From positions 1-64,000 of the forward strand of contig CANGNF010000007.1 in the NCBI GenBank assembly GCA_947455205.1: a stretch of 64,000 bases of DNA. Direction: 5' to 3'. This document shows positions 9,489-18,448 of the stretch, in pieces. Both the position numbers and the translations under genes were made by a program. This DNA comes from Acetobacteraceae bacterium (lineage in GTDB: Bacteria > Pseudomonadota > Alphaproteobacteria > Acetobacterales > Acetobacteraceae). The notes under the pieces were generated by a model. That model was not told the DNA's origin. It saw nothing but the letters and a program-made list of their open reading frames with translations, and searched no databases. How positions within the stretch are numbered: the first letter of the stretch is position 1; each line of letters starts with the position of its first letter.

Positions 9489-11537
9489 ATGTCCCGCCCC
9501 GTTCGCATCGCCGTCGATATCGGCGGCACCTTCACCGACCTGCAGATCCTGGACGCGCGCACCGGCGCCGTGGTGGCGTGGAAGACGCCGACCACGCCGG
9601 AAGACCCGAGCATCGGCCTGCTGACCGGCGTGACCGAGGCTGCCGCGCGCTTCGGCTTCACGCTGGCCGATGTGGGCCTGCTGCTGCACGGCACCACCAT
9701 TGCCACGAACGCGGTGCTGGAACGCAAGCTGGCGCGCGGCGTGCTGCTGACCACGGCGGGCTTCGAGGACGTGCTTGAGATAACGCGGCACTTCCGCCGC
9801 GACGTGTACGGCCTGGCGCCCGATCCCTTCCCGGTGCTGGTGCCGCGCGACCGGCGCCTGGGCGTGGCCGAGCGCATGCGCGCCAATGGCACGGTGGAGA
9901 CGGCGCTGGACGAAGCGACGCTGCCCGCGCTGCTGGCCCGCATCGATGCGGCGCAGGCCGAGGCCGTAGCGATCAGCCTGCTGCACGCCTACGCCAACCC
10001 CGCGCATGAACAGGCGCTGAAGGCCTGGCTGGCGCAGGTGCGCCCGGGCCTGCCGGTGTCGATCTCCTCCGAGATCAGCCCGGAAATCCGCGAATACGAA
10101 CGCAGCAGCACCACCGTGCTGAACGCGCTGCTGGTGCCGGTGGTGAAGGCGTACCTCGAAAAACTGGAAGCCCGCCTGGGGGAGGGCGGCTTCTCCCCCA
10201 TGGTCTTCCTGGTGCAGTCCAATGGCGGCGTGTGCAGCCTGCGCACCGCGGCCGAGCAGCCCGCACGCCTGCTGCTCTCCGGCCCCTCCGGCGGCGCGCT
10301 GGCCGCCGGCCGCATCGCGGAACTGCTGGGTAAGCCGAACCTGGTCGCGGTGGACATGGGTGGTACCAGCTACGACGTCTCGGTGGTGCAGGACAATCGC
10401 GTCGGCGTGGTGACGCAGGGCGAGATCGACCGCCTGCCGGTGCGCCTGCCGATGGTGGAAATGCGCACCATCGGCGCCGGCGGCGGCAGCATCGGCAGCG
10501 TGGATGCCGGCGGCCGCCTGACCGTCGGCCCGCGCAGCGCCGGCGCGCGGCCCGGCCCCGTGGCCTATGCCCGCGGCGGCACGGAACCGACCGTGACCGA
10601 CGCCAACCTGGCGCTGGGCCGGCTGGACCCGGACTACTTCCTCGGTGGCGCGATGAAGCTGGACATGGCGGCCACGCGCAACGCCATCGCCGCGCGCGTC
10701 GGCGCGCCACTCGGCCTTTCCACGGAGGACGCGGCGCAGGGCATCGTCACCGTGGTCAACGCCAATCTCGGCGCGGCGGTGCGGCTTTCGCTGTTCGAGA
10801 AGGGGCTGGACCCCCGCGACTTCGCGCTGCTCAGCTTCGGCGGCGCCGGCGGCCTGCACGCCACGGATGTCGCCACCGAGATGGGCATCAACGAAGTGGT
10901 CTTCCCGCGAGAGCCGGGCACGCTCTCCGCCTATGGCATCCTGTTCAGCGACCTGGTGCAGGACCTCGCGCGGTCGCGCCTGCTGCGTGCGGATGACGCG
11001 GCGCTGCCGGCCATCGGCGCCCTGGTCGCGGAGCTGCGCGCCGAGGCCGACGCCAAGTTGGCCGCCGATGGCGTGGCCGCCGAGGCCCGCGAAATCCTGG
11101 TGGCCGCGGATATGCGCTACCACGGCCAGGCCTTCGAACTTCTGATCCCCTGGGGCGACATCGCCGCGCCGGACAGCGCGGCGCTCACCGCGCTGAAGCG
11201 GCGCTTCCACGCCATGCACAAGCAGCGCTTCAGCTACGACAGCCCGGCCGAAGCGGTCGAGATCGTCACGCTCCGCGTCACCGCCATCGGCCGCCTGCCG
11301 AAGCCCGAAGCCGCCGAGGCCCCCCCCGCCGCGCGCCCGGCCCTGAAGGGCCAGCGCCGCAGTTACGAGAGCGGCGCCTGGCGCGACATTCCCGTCTGGG
11401 ACCGGGAGGCGCTGACCACCGAGACGCTGACCGGCCCGGCGCTGGTGGAGGAACCCTTCGCCACGCATTTCATCAGCCGCGGCTGGACCGCCACGCCCGG
11501 CGCCGCCGGCGCGCTCATTGCGAAGAGGACCGCATAA
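9489..11537 (+). CDS. hyuA: Hydantoinase/oxoprolinase family protein, subunit A, second copy
   Basis: 682 aa, same architecture as the HyuA at 3295-5352 (IAVDIGGTFTDLQ at the N terminus, HGTTIATNAVLERKLARG, VDMGGTSYDVSVV, GAGGGSIGSVD). It begins 3 bases after the dctM stop and shares one base (TAATG) with the hyuB that follows, so the TRAP importer and this ATP-dependent amide/ketone enzyme are clearly one transcription unit. The two HyuA copies are diverged enough to suggest different substrates rather than a recent duplication (judged by eye). Confidence 0.91.
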   Translation: MSRPVRIAVDIGGTFTDLQILDARTGAVVAWKTPTTPEDPSIGLLTGVTEAAARFGFTLADVGLLLHGTTIATNAVLERKLARGVLLTTAGFEDVLEITRHFRRDVYGLAPDPFPVLVPRDRRLGVAERMRANGTVETALDEATLPALLARIDAAQAEAVAISLLHAYANPAHEQALKAWLAQVRPGLPVSISSEISPEIREYERSSTTVLNALLVPVVKAYLEKLEARLGEGGFSPMVFLVQSNGGVCSLRTAAEQPARLLLSGPSGGALAAGRIAELLGKPNLVAVDMGGTSYDVSVVQDNRVGVVTQGEIDRLPVRLPMVEMRTIGAGGGSIGSVDAGGRLTVGPRSAGARPGPVAYARGGTEPTVTDANLALGRLDPDYFLGGAMKLDMAATRNAIAARVGAPLGLSTEDAAQGIVTVVNANLGAAVRLSLFEKGLDPRDFALLSFGGAGGLHATDVATEMGINEVVFPREPGTLSAYGILFSDLVQDLARSRLLRADDAALPAIGALVAELRAEADAKLAADGVAAEAREILVAADMRYHGQAFELLIPWGDIAAPDSAALTALKRRFHAMHKQRFSYDSPAEAVEIVTLRVTAIGRLPKPEAAEAPPAARPALKGQRRSYESGAWRDIPVWDREALTTETLTGPALVEEPFATHFISRGWTATPGAAGALIAKRTA

Positions 11538-13186
11538 TGCTCGGCCCGATCGAAATCGAAGTCATCCGCAACGCGCTGACCGCCGCCGCGGCCGAGATGG
11601 ATGTGACGGTGTGGCGCACCAGCCGCAGCACCATCGTGCGCGAGTTGCTGGACTACTCCACAGCCGTGTTCGACGCCGCCGGCAACAATGTCGCGCAATC
11701 CGCGCGCATCCCCGGCCACCTGAACAGCATGTCGCATCTGCTGCGCGAGATCCTGGACAAGTACGTGGACCCCGCGACCTGGGGGCCGGACGACGTCGTC
11801 ATCACCAACGACCCGTATTGCGGCGGCCAGCACCTGCCGGACATCGTCGCCTTCAAGCCGGTCTTCGTCGGCGGTCGGCGCATCGCCTTCGTCGGCACGC
11901 TGTGCCACCACATCGATGTCGGTGGTCTCGCGGCCGGCAGCTACGCCGCGAAGGCCATCGAGATCTTCCAGGAAGGGCTGCGCATCCCGCCGGTCAAGCT
12001 GATCGAGAACGGCCGCCGCAACGATGGCATCTGGGCGATGATCCGCCAGAACGTCCGCAAGCCGGACCTGCTGCTGGGCGACCTGACCAGCCAGATCGCC
12101 AGCCTGGATGTCGGCGCCGCCGCATTGCATCGCCTGGCCGCGCGCTACGGCGCCGATGGCATGATGGAAGCCAGCGCCCGCATCCTGGACATGAGCGAGC
12201 AGGCCATGCGCGCCGCGATCAGCGCCATGCCGGACGGCACCTACGAGTTCACCGATTTCCTGGACGATGACGGCATCGACATCGGCAAGCCAATCCGCCT
12301 GCACGTCAGCCTTTGCGTCCACGGCGACGAGATCACCGTCGATCTCTCCGGCTGCTCGGCGCAGGTGACGGGGCCGACCAACGCCACGCTGGCCAGCAGC
12401 AACAGCGCGGTGATGTTCGCCATCATGTGCGCCAGCATGTCCGGCAACAGCGGCGACGAGGCCTTCCTGGCCAATGCCGGCTGCTACCGCCCCATCCGTA
12501 CCATCGCGCCGGAAGGGCTGGTGGTGAACGCGCAGTTCCCTGCGCCGGTGGTGCATCGCGTTGCCGTCACGCACCGGCTGCTGAACGCCATGTTCGGCGC
12601 GCTGCACCAGGTGGTGCCGGACCGCATCCCCGCCGCCTATTACGGCAACAGCTACGTCACCACGTTCCAGACCGTCGCCGCCGACAACAGCCGCGAGGTG
12701 CTGGTGGAAATCGAGATCGGCGGCAGCGGCGCGCATCCGTCCAAGGATGGCGTCAACGCCTATGCGTCGGGCATGCACAACAACTCGAACATCCCGATCG
12801 AGATGATCGAGAGCCAGATGCCGCTCACCATCACGCGCTACGAATTGCTGCGCGACTCAGGCGGCGCCGGCATGCGGCGCGGCGGGCTTGGGCTGGCGCG
12901 GGAATGGCGCGTGGACAGCGCCGCCTGCCTGTTCACCGCCAACATGGACCGCTTCGTCCATGCGCCCTACGGGCTGGCCGGCGGCGGCGCTGCCTCGCTC
13001 GGCAAGCTTATCCACGTCCAACAAGGCGTCGAGCACGACCTGCCGCCGAAGTCTGACAACATCGTCCTGAAGCAGGGCGACCGCGTGCGGCTGGAAACCA
13101 GCGGCGGCGGCGGCTTCGGCCCGCCGGCGCAGCGCGACCCGGCCCTGGTCGCCCGCGATGTCACGCTGGGCTACGTGAGCCCGTGA
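11537..13186 (+). CDS. hyuB: Hydantoinase/oxoprolinase family protein, subunit B, second copy
   Basis: 549 aa HyuB-family partner of the preceding HyuA. Landmarks: ARIPGHLNSMSHLLREIL, VVITNDPYCGGQHLPDIVAF, HHIDVGGLAAGSYA near residues 125-140, and the glycine-rich tail ETSGGGGFGPPAQRDP. Four-base GTGA overlap with maoC downstream. Expected to form a heteromeric enzyme with HyuA; the reaction is ATP-driven ring opening or carboxylation in characterised relatives. Confidence 0.91.
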   Translation: MLGPIEIEVIRNALTAAAAEMDVTVWRTSRSTIVRELLDYSTAVFDAAGNNVAQSARIPGHLNSMSHLLREILDKYVDPATWGPDDVVITNDPYCGGQHLPDIVAFKPVFVGGRRIAFVGTLCHHIDVGGLAAGSYAAKAIEIFQEGLRIPPVKLIENGRRNDGIWAMIRQNVRKPDLLLGDLTSQIASLDVGAAALHRLAARYGADGMMEASARILDMSEQAMRAAISAMPDGTYEFTDFLDDDGIDIGKPIRLHVSLCVHGDEITVDLSGCSAQVTGPTNATLASSNSAVMFAIMCASMSGNSGDEAFLANAGCYRPIRTIAPEGLVVNAQFPAPVVHRVAVTHRLLNAMFGALHQVVPDRIPAAYYGNSYVTTFQTVAADNSREVLVEIEIGGSGAHPSKDGVNAYASGMHNNSNIPIEMIESQMPLTITRYELLRDSGGAGMRRGGLGLAREWRVDSAACLFTANMDRFVHAPYGLAGGGAASLGKLIHVQQGVEHDLPPKSDNIVLKQGDRVRLETSGGGGFGPPAQRDPALVARDVTLGYVSP

Positions 13187-13683
13187 GCTTCGACCCCGTC
13201 CAGCACCGCATGGTGCCGGAGCAGCGCTGGTTCGAGGACTTCACCCTGGGCGAGCGCTTCGCGCTGCCCAGCCGGACCATGACGTCGGGCATATTCGCCG
13301 CCTTCCAGGTGGCCAGCGGCGACAATCACCCGGTGCACTACGACCGCGAATTCTGCCGCCGCCATGGCCATGCCGATATGCTGGCGCACGGCTTCCAGGT
13401 GGTGATCCAGACCTGCGCCGGTGCCGGCCTGTTCCCGCACATGGTGGAGGACAGCCTGCGCGGCTTCATCGAGCAGTCCAGCCGCTTCCTGGCGCCGGTG
13501 CTGCTGGGTGACACGGTGTATCCGTGCCTGACGGTGGATGAACTCAGCCCAAACCGCAGCACCGGCGTCATCGGCCTGGCCAGCACCGTCCACAACCAGC
13601 ATGGCGTGCTGGTGATGGAAGGCCGGCATCGCTATCTGTTGGGCAAGCGCACCCCTACCGCAGCAGTCCCTCCCAGCGCGTGA
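13183..13683 (+). CDS. MaoC-family hot-dog dehydratase
   Basis: 166 aa with the MaoC/(R)-hydratase catalytic block: F-x-V-A-S-G-D-N-H-P-V-H-Y-D near residues 43-55 (Asp and His of the hydratase 2 motif) and HGFQVV downstream. Such enzymes add water to enoyl-CoA or mesaconyl-CoA-like thioesters. GTG start in a GTGA overlap with hyuB2 makes it the last gene of the TRAP-HyuAB operon. Its final 29 bases overlap the 3' end of the convergent Bug gene. Confidence 0.85.
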   Translation: MSFDPVQHRMVPEQRWFEDFTLGERFALPSRTMTSGIFAAFQVASGDNHPVHYDREFCRRHGHADMLAHGFQVVIQTCAGAGLFPHMVEDSLRGFIEQSSRFLAPVLLGDTVYPCLTVDELSPNRSTGVIGLASTVHNQHGVLVMEGRHRYLLGKRTPTAAVPPSA

Positions 13684-14581
13684 CCTCGGCGGCGACATAG
13701 GCCTCGGCCTCCGCCAGGCTGAGGCCCAGCACGCGGTCGGCGCCCAGTTCCGCCATCCGCAGCCGAAGCCTTTCGCTTCGCAGTGCGCGGGCGAAGGCGG
13801 CGTGGATTTCCTGGCGCAGCGGCAGCGGCGTGGCGCTGGCGACCCAGGCGGCCTGCCACACCGTCATATCAGCCGGCACACCCATTTCCCGCCAGGTCGG
13901 TACGTCCGGCGCATGCGGGCTGCGCTGCGCGCCCGTCACGGCAAAGGCGCGGGCCTGGCCGGCGCGGGCGGTGTGCAGCGCCACGGTCGCGACATCGAAG
14001 ACGATGTTGATCCGCCCGGCGATCAGGTCCAGCTGCGCCGGCGCGCCGCCGCGGTACGGTACCGGCACCAGTTCCAGCCCGGTGGCCTTGAGGAACAGCA
14101 GCCCCGCCAGTTGCAGCGTGCCGGCGCCGGAGGAGGTGGCATAGTCGAACCGCCCCGGCGCGGCGTGGGCCATGGCCAGCAACTCCCGCAGGTCCCGCGC
14201 CGGCACGTTGTTGGCCACCAGCATCACCATGGGGCTTTCCGCCACCACGCTGACCGGCGTCAGCGCCGTCGCCACGTCCACGCTGGCATTGGGGGCCATT
14301 ACCCGCAGCCCGGCCTGGCCGGTATTGCTGAACAGCGCGGTATGGCCATCGGGCGGAGCGCGCACCACCACCTCGGCGCCCAGCATGCCCTGGGCGCCCG
14401 GGCGATTTTCCACGATCACGGGGTGCGGCAGCTGCGCCGTCAGCGCCTCCGCCATCACCCGCGCCACCGTGTCGTTGGACCCACCGGCGGCGGCCGAGAC
14501 GATGAAGCGCACCGGCCGTTCCGGCCAGGCCTGGGCGGGGCTGGCCAGCAGCAGGGGCAGCAGGGCCAGCCAGCGCCGCAT
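13655..14581 (-). CDS. Bug/TctC-family periplasmic binding protein (orphan)
   Basis: 308 aa. A short signal peptide (MRRWLALLPLLLASPAQA) precedes WPERPVRFIVSAAAGGSND, the Bug signature, and VPYRGGAPAQLDLIAG in the second lobe. ATG at 14581 shares one base with the stop of the upstream small protein (TGATG). No TTT membrane subunits nearby. The second of three orphan Bug receptors in the window. Confidence 0.88.
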   Translation of the reverse strand: MRRWLALLPLLLASPAQAWPERPVRFIVSAAAGGSNDTVARVMAEALTAQLPHPVIVENRPGAQGMLGAEVVVRAPPDGHTALFSNTGQAGLRVMAPNASVDVATALTPVSVVAESPMVMLVANNVPARDLRELLAMAHAAPGRFDYATSSGAGTLQLAGLLFLKATGLELVPVPYRGGAPAQLDLIAGRINIVFDVATVALHTARAGQARAFAVTGAQRSPHAPDVPTWREMGVPADMTVWQAAWVASATPLPLRQEIHAAFARALRSERLRLRMAELGADRVLGLSLAEAEAYVAAEVTRWEGLLR

Positions 14582-15039
14582 CAGGCCACCAGCTTGCGCA
14601 TGAAGCGCCGCGACGCGCGGAAGTAGGGCCGCACCCGCGCGGTCCATTCCGTGGTGCGGGCCTGGTCCCATTCCGGCGTCTGGTTCACCTCCGGCCGCTC
14701 GAACCGATAGGCAGCCAGCAAATTCGGCGCGCCGCCATCCAGCCGTTGGAACCTGGTGCCGCCGATGCAGCCGGGGCAGCTGGTCAGCATCGGCAGGTGC
14801 TCGCCCTCATACCAGGCGAAGACCGCTTCCAGATGCTCCGGCGCGATGTCCAGCTCCACCGTGTACAGGTAGGGGAAGGGGCCGCTGACGTTGCCCAGCG
14901 AGGCCAGGCGCTTGTACGGGATGCCCGCCGGCGCATTGGCCGGGGCCGGGTCAAGCCAGGTCCAGACGTCCGCCGCGTCCTCGATGTTCACATACTGCGG
15001 GCCGGCGACGCGACCCTGCACGATGACCATATCCGCCAT
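14581..15039 (-). CDS. Small protein, probable dimeric alpha/beta-barrel fold
   Basis: 152 aa. Not confidently recognised. Strands and helices alternate in the way of EthD/dimeric ferredoxin-like barrel proteins, with VELDIAPEHLEAVFAWYEGE then HLPMLTSCPGCIGGTRF, the usual 'end-to-end' pattern of such monooxygenase-like or isomerase-like small enzymes. The CPGC pair is notable. GGAGGA lies 8 bases before the ATG at 15039, which decides the start. Coupled to the Bug receptor downstream and divergent from the CMD-TPP operon, so it probably works on the same catabolic substrate. Confidence 0.75.
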   Translation of the reverse strand: MADMVIVQGRVAGPQYVNIEDAADVWTWLDPAPANAPAGIPYKRLASLGNVSGPFPYLYTVELDIAPEHLEAVFAWYEGEHLPMLTSCPGCIGGTRFQRLDGGAPNLLAAYRFERPEVNQTPEWDQARTTEWTARVRPYFRASRRFMRKLVA

Positions 15040-15105
15040 ATGGGCTTCCTCCACGTTTCGCGCCATCATCGCGCCAACGCCGAGACAGGCAAGAGGAGAG
15101 ACGCC

Positions 15106-15633
15106 ATGGCCCGCCTTCCGTACAGCAACCCGAACGATCCCGAGCGCGCGGAAGCCGCGAAGGTGGTGACCGAGAGCCGCAAGAAGATCGGCCACCTGCA
15201 CCGGATGCTGATGCACAGCCCGCCGCTCTCGATCGGCTGGATCCAGTTCTGGGACGCGGTGCGGCGCAAGACCCACCTTTCCGGCGCGCTGCGTGAGCTG
15301 GTGATCTGCCAGGTCGCCGCCATCAACGGCGCGCAGTATGAATGGCAGGCGCATGCGCCGATCGGGTTGGAGGAAGGGCTGCGGCAGGAGCAGCTGGATG
15401 CGCTGCCGAACTGGGCCGACAAGCCCGCGCTGTGGACTGCCGCCGAGGCCGCCGCGCTTGGCCTGTGCGACGAGATGACCAAGAAGGTCCATGTCGCCGA
15501 CGGCACCTTCGCCAAGGCCAAGGCCGCGCTGCCGGAACGCCATGTGGTGGAACTGGTCGTCACCATCGCCAGCTACAACTGCGTCTCCCGCGTGCTGGAG
15601 GCGCTGGAGATCAACGGGGCCGATCCGCTGTGA
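15106..15633 (+). CDS. Carboxymuconolactone decarboxylase/AhpD-like protein
   Basis: 175 aa of the CMD superfamily: RELVICQVAAINGAQYEWQAHAP is the helical core, in which the usual Cys-x-x-Cys of AhpD peroxidases is replaced (ICQVAAIN...YEW), so a redox role is unlikely and a decarboxylase/lactonase-like or structural role fits better. Strong AGAGGAGAG 5-14 bases before the ATG at 15106. First gene of a plus-strand run that continues, by a GTGA overlap, into the TPP enzyme. Confidence 0.82.
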   Translation: MARLPYSNPNDPERAEAAKVVTESRKKIGHLHRMLMHSPPLSIGWIQFWDAVRRKTHLSGALRELVICQVAAINGAQYEWQAHAPIGLEEGLRQEQLDALPNWADKPALWTAAEAAALGLCDEMTKKVHVADGTFAKAKAALPERHVVELVVTIASYNCVSRVLEALEINGADPL

Positions 15634-17306
15634 GCGCCAAGCTGAACGGCGCGGAATGGCTGGTCCGTAGCCTGAAGGCGTCGGGCATCGAGCACTTCTT
15701 CTTCGTCGATGCCGTCCTCCGCCGCTCGCTGCTGGAAATGGAGCGCCTGGGCGTGCAGCCGGTGCTGGCGCATACCGAAAAGGCGGCGGTCTACATGGCC
15801 GACGCCTACGCCCGCATCGCCGGCGTCCCTGGCGTGGTGGCGGCGCAATCGGTCGGCACCGCCAACCTGGCGGCGGGGTTGCAGGACGCCTATCTGGGCC
15901 GCAGCCCGGTGCTGGCGCTGACCGGCCACAAGGTGCAGGCGCAGCAGCACCGCAACGCCTACCAGGAACTGAACCACGCGCCGCTCTTCGCGCCGGTCAC
16001 CAAGCATTCGGCGCTGTGCGACACGGCCGAGGACCTGGCCCGCCAGTTCCGCCAGATCTGGGCGGCGGCGGTCAGCGTGCCCGCCCGACCGGTGCACCTG
16101 GACCTCAACGGCCTGATGGGTGAGTTCGTCGAGACCAGCGAGACCGCGGTGCCGCCGGCCGCGCTGGGCCATTGGCGCCTGCCGCTGCATCGCCCGCTGG
16201 CGGACTCCGAAAGCATCGCCCGCGCCGCCAAGTCGCTGCTTTCCAGCAGCAAGGTCTGCATCGTCGCCGGCGACGGCGCCGCGCTCTCCGGCTGCGGCGC
16301 GGAGGTGCTGGCGCTGGCGGAGCTGTTGCAGGCGCCCATCGCCACCTCGCTCGGCGCCCGCGGGATCATCCCTACCACGCATCCGCTGGCGGTGGGCGTG
16401 GTCGGCAACTACTCGGCGCCGCCGGCCAACCAAGTGGTCTGCGACGCGGAACTGGTGTTCTTCATCGGCTGCGATACCGGCGACCAGGTGACGCATACCT
16501 GGCGCGTACCGGCCATCGGCACCCGCGTGGTGCAGCTGGACGCCGACGCCTCGGAGTTCGAGCGCAGCTACGCCACCGAAGCCACCATGCTCGGCGACCC
16601 CAAGGGCACGCTTGCCGCGCTGCTCTCCGCGCTCGGCACGCCCACGCGCGACACCGCCTACCTGCACGCCGCCCAGGCCACCATGGCTGCCTGGCACGCC
16701 AGCATGGCCCCGCGCCTGGCCAGCGACGCCGTCGCCATCGACCCCGCCCGGCTCTGCGCGGAGATCACCGCAGCGCTGCCGGCCGACGGCATTCTGGTCG
16801 CGGATACCGGCTATTCCGGCATCTGGACCGGCACGCTGATCGACTTCAACGGCGCCGGCCAGACCTACCTGCGCGCCGCCGGCTCGCTCGGCTGGGCCTT
16901 CCCGGCGTCGCTCGGCGCCAAGTGCGCGGCGGGTGCGCGCAAGGTGGTGTGCTGGACCGGCGATGGCGGCTTCTATTACCACCTGCCGGAGCTGGAGACG
17001 GCGCGGCGCCTCGGCATCGCGGTCACGGTGGTGGTCAACAACAACTCCGGCTTCGGCCAGGGCTGGCCCAACTACCTGAAGCAGGCCGGCAACCGCCCCA
17101 AGGCGGCCGAGCAGGTGCTGCGCTTCGGCCCGACCAACTTCGCCGATGTCGCCCGCAGCTTCGGCCTCAAGGGCATCCGCGTGGAGCACCCCAGCCAGAT
17201 CGCCGGCGCGCTGCGCGAGGCGATGGCCTCCAACGAAACCGTGGTGGTGGATGTCGCGACCGAGATAGAGGCGCGCGCACCCGAACCTTTCACGCCTGGC
17301 GTCTGA
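15630..17306 (+). CDS. Thiamine-diphosphate enzyme, acetolactate synthase-like
   Basis: 558 aa with three TPP-enzyme domains: N-terminal Pyr domain with the catalytic Glu in HTEKAAVYMAD (residue 50), a central Rossmann-like domain, and a C-terminal PP domain with the GDG motif at about 444 and NN near 470. Such proteins decarboxylate 2-oxo acids or ligate acyl units; the specific substrate is not evident (relatives include benzoylformate decarboxylase, sulfopyruvate decarboxylase and acetolactate synthase). GTG start in a GTGA overlap. Its last codons are duplicated in the tandem repeat that follows. Confidence 0.85.
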   Translation: MSAKLNGAEWLVRSLKASGIEHFFFVDAVLRRSLLEMERLGVQPVLAHTEKAAVYMADAYARIAGVPGVVAAQSVGTANLAAGLQDAYLGRSPVLALTGHKVQAQQHRNAYQELNHAPLFAPVTKHSALCDTAEDLARQFRQIWAAAVSVPARPVHLDLNGLMGEFVETSETAVPPAALGHWRLPLHRPLADSESIARAAKSLLSSSKVCIVAGDGAALSGCGAEVLALAELLQAPIATSLGARGIIPTTHPLAVGVVGNYSAPPANQVVCDAELVFFIGCDTGDQVTHTWRVPAIGTRVVQLDADASEFERSYATEATMLGDPKGTLAALLSALGTPTRDTAYLHAAQATMAAWHASMAPRLASDAVAIDPARLCAEITAALPADGILVADTGYSGIWTGTLIDFNGAGQTYLRAAGSLGWAFPASLGAKCAAGARKVVCWTGDGGFYYHLPELETARRLGIAVTVVVNNNSGFGQGWPNYLKQAGNRPKAAEQVLRFGPTNFADVARSFGLKGIRVEHPSQIAGALREAMASNETVVVDVATEIEARAPEPFTPGV

Positions 17307-17472
17307 TCGCTGAAGGGCCGCAGGGCCCGAAGCGTGAATCAGCCGCCCCGAACCAGGCGTCTGATCGCTGAAGGGCCGCAGGGCCCGGAAGCGAGAATCA
17401 GCCGCCCCGAACCAGGCGTCTGATCGCCGAAGGGCCGCAGGGCCCGTAGGCGTGAATTAGTCGCCCCGAACG
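17298..17472 (+). repeat. Three tandem 58-59 bp repeats spanning a stop codon
   Basis: Copies start at 17298, 17356 and 17415. Copy 1 begins inside the last codons of the TPP enzyme gene and contains its TGA (17304-17306); copies 2 and 3 repeat the same GGCGTCTGATCGC start. Each unit holds a small hairpin GGGCC-GCAG-GGCCC and ends GCCGCCCCGAAC. Copy 2 is one base longer. The octamer CCCGAACC also occurs at 17280-17287 inside the gene, which supports origin by duplication of the gene end. Fills the intergenic space before the next gene. Confidence 0.92.
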
Positions 17473-17488
17473 AAGTGAGGAAACAATC

Positions 17489-18448
17489 ATGGCACGCGTA
17501 GCAGTCATCGGCGCCGGCACCATGGGCCATGCCCTGGCGCTGGTCTTCGCCCTCGGCGGCCACCAGGTTCGCCTGACCGACAGCAGCGAGCGCACCCTGG
17601 CCCGCGCCCAGGGCCTCATGGAAAAGGCGCTGGCGACCCTGGTGGCCAATGGCGAGGCCCCGGCGGAATGGACCAGCGCCCACCTGGCGCAGATGGTCAC
17701 CCGCCACCACGACCTGGCCGAGACGGTGGACGGCGCCGAGGTGATCGTCGAAGCGATCATCGAGGTGCCGGAGGCCAAGCGCACGCTGTACGAGCAGCTT
17801 GCCGCCTGCGCCCCGAAGGACGCCGTCATCGCCAGCAACACCTCGCAGCTGGACGTCTTTCCGCTGATCCCGGAGAGCCTGCAGGCGCGCAGCATGATCG
17901 CGCACTGGTACACGCCGCCCTACCTGGTGGACCTGGTGGACGTGATCCCCGGCCCCAGCTGCGAACCGGCGCTGGTGGACAAGGTCCACACCATGCTGGC
18001 GGACATGGGCAAGCAGCCGCTGCGGCTGCGGAAGTTCGTGCCGGGCTACGTCGCCAACCGCATCCAGGGCGCCATCGGGGCCGAGGTGCAGTACCTGCTG
18101 GAGGAAGGCGTCGCTTCCGCCGAGGAAATCGATGCCGCGATCATCCACGGCCTCGCCTTGCGCCTGCCGATCCTGGCGGTTTTCGCCAAGGCGGACTTCA
18201 CCGGGCTCTCGCTCAGCCAGAGCATCCTGAAGAACGGCAGCTACACCCCGCCGCCGCCGCGCCGCCAATCCGCGGTGCTGGACAAGCTGGTGGAGCAGGG
18301 CCGTACCGGCGTCCTCTCCGGCGCTGGCTACTACGACTGGGACAGCGACGCCGAGAAGCTGTTCGAGACCCGCGACAAGAAGCTGATCGAACTCAAGCAG
18401 GCATTGCGGAAAATCGGCACCATGGCAGGGCTGGAGCGCGACCAATGA
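17489..18448 (+). CDS. 3-hydroxyacyl-CoA dehydrogenase family protein
   Basis: 319 aa. NAD domain with GAGTMG at residues 8-13, IASNTSQLDVFPL (115-127) and the catalytic His in MIAHWYTPP (139), followed by the helical C-terminal dimerisation domain (FVPGYVANRIQGAI). Oxidises a 3-hydroxyacyl-CoA or related beta-hydroxy acid with NAD+. A GAGG lies about 9 bases before the ATG at 17489. Couples by ATGA to the SDR behind it. In context it probably oxidises an intermediate of the island's pathway rather than serving general beta-oxidation (inference). Confidence 0.88.
   Translation: MARVAVIGAGTMGHALALVFALGGHQVRLTDSSERTLARAQGLMEKALATLVANGEAPAEWTSAHLAQMVTRHHDLAETVDGAEVIVEAIIEVPEAKRTLYEQLAACAPKDAVIASNTSQLDVFPLIPESLQARSMIAHWYTPPYLVDLVDVIPGPSCEPALVDKVHTMLADMGKQPLRLRKFVPGYVANRIQGAIGAEVQYLLEEGVASAEEIDAAIIHGLALRLPILAVFAKADFTGLSLSQSILKNGSYTPPPPRRQSAVLDKLVEQGRTGVLSGAGYYDWDSDAEKLFETRDKKLIELKQALRKIGTMAGLERDQ

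Noticed and set aside
7686..11468. A 1260-codon open frame on the minus strand
   Set aside because: It is the antisense shadow of the TRAP and HyuA genes; composition is Gln/Arg/Ala/His-rich, the usual result of reading high-GC coding DNA in the opposite frame, and it has no recognisable domain.
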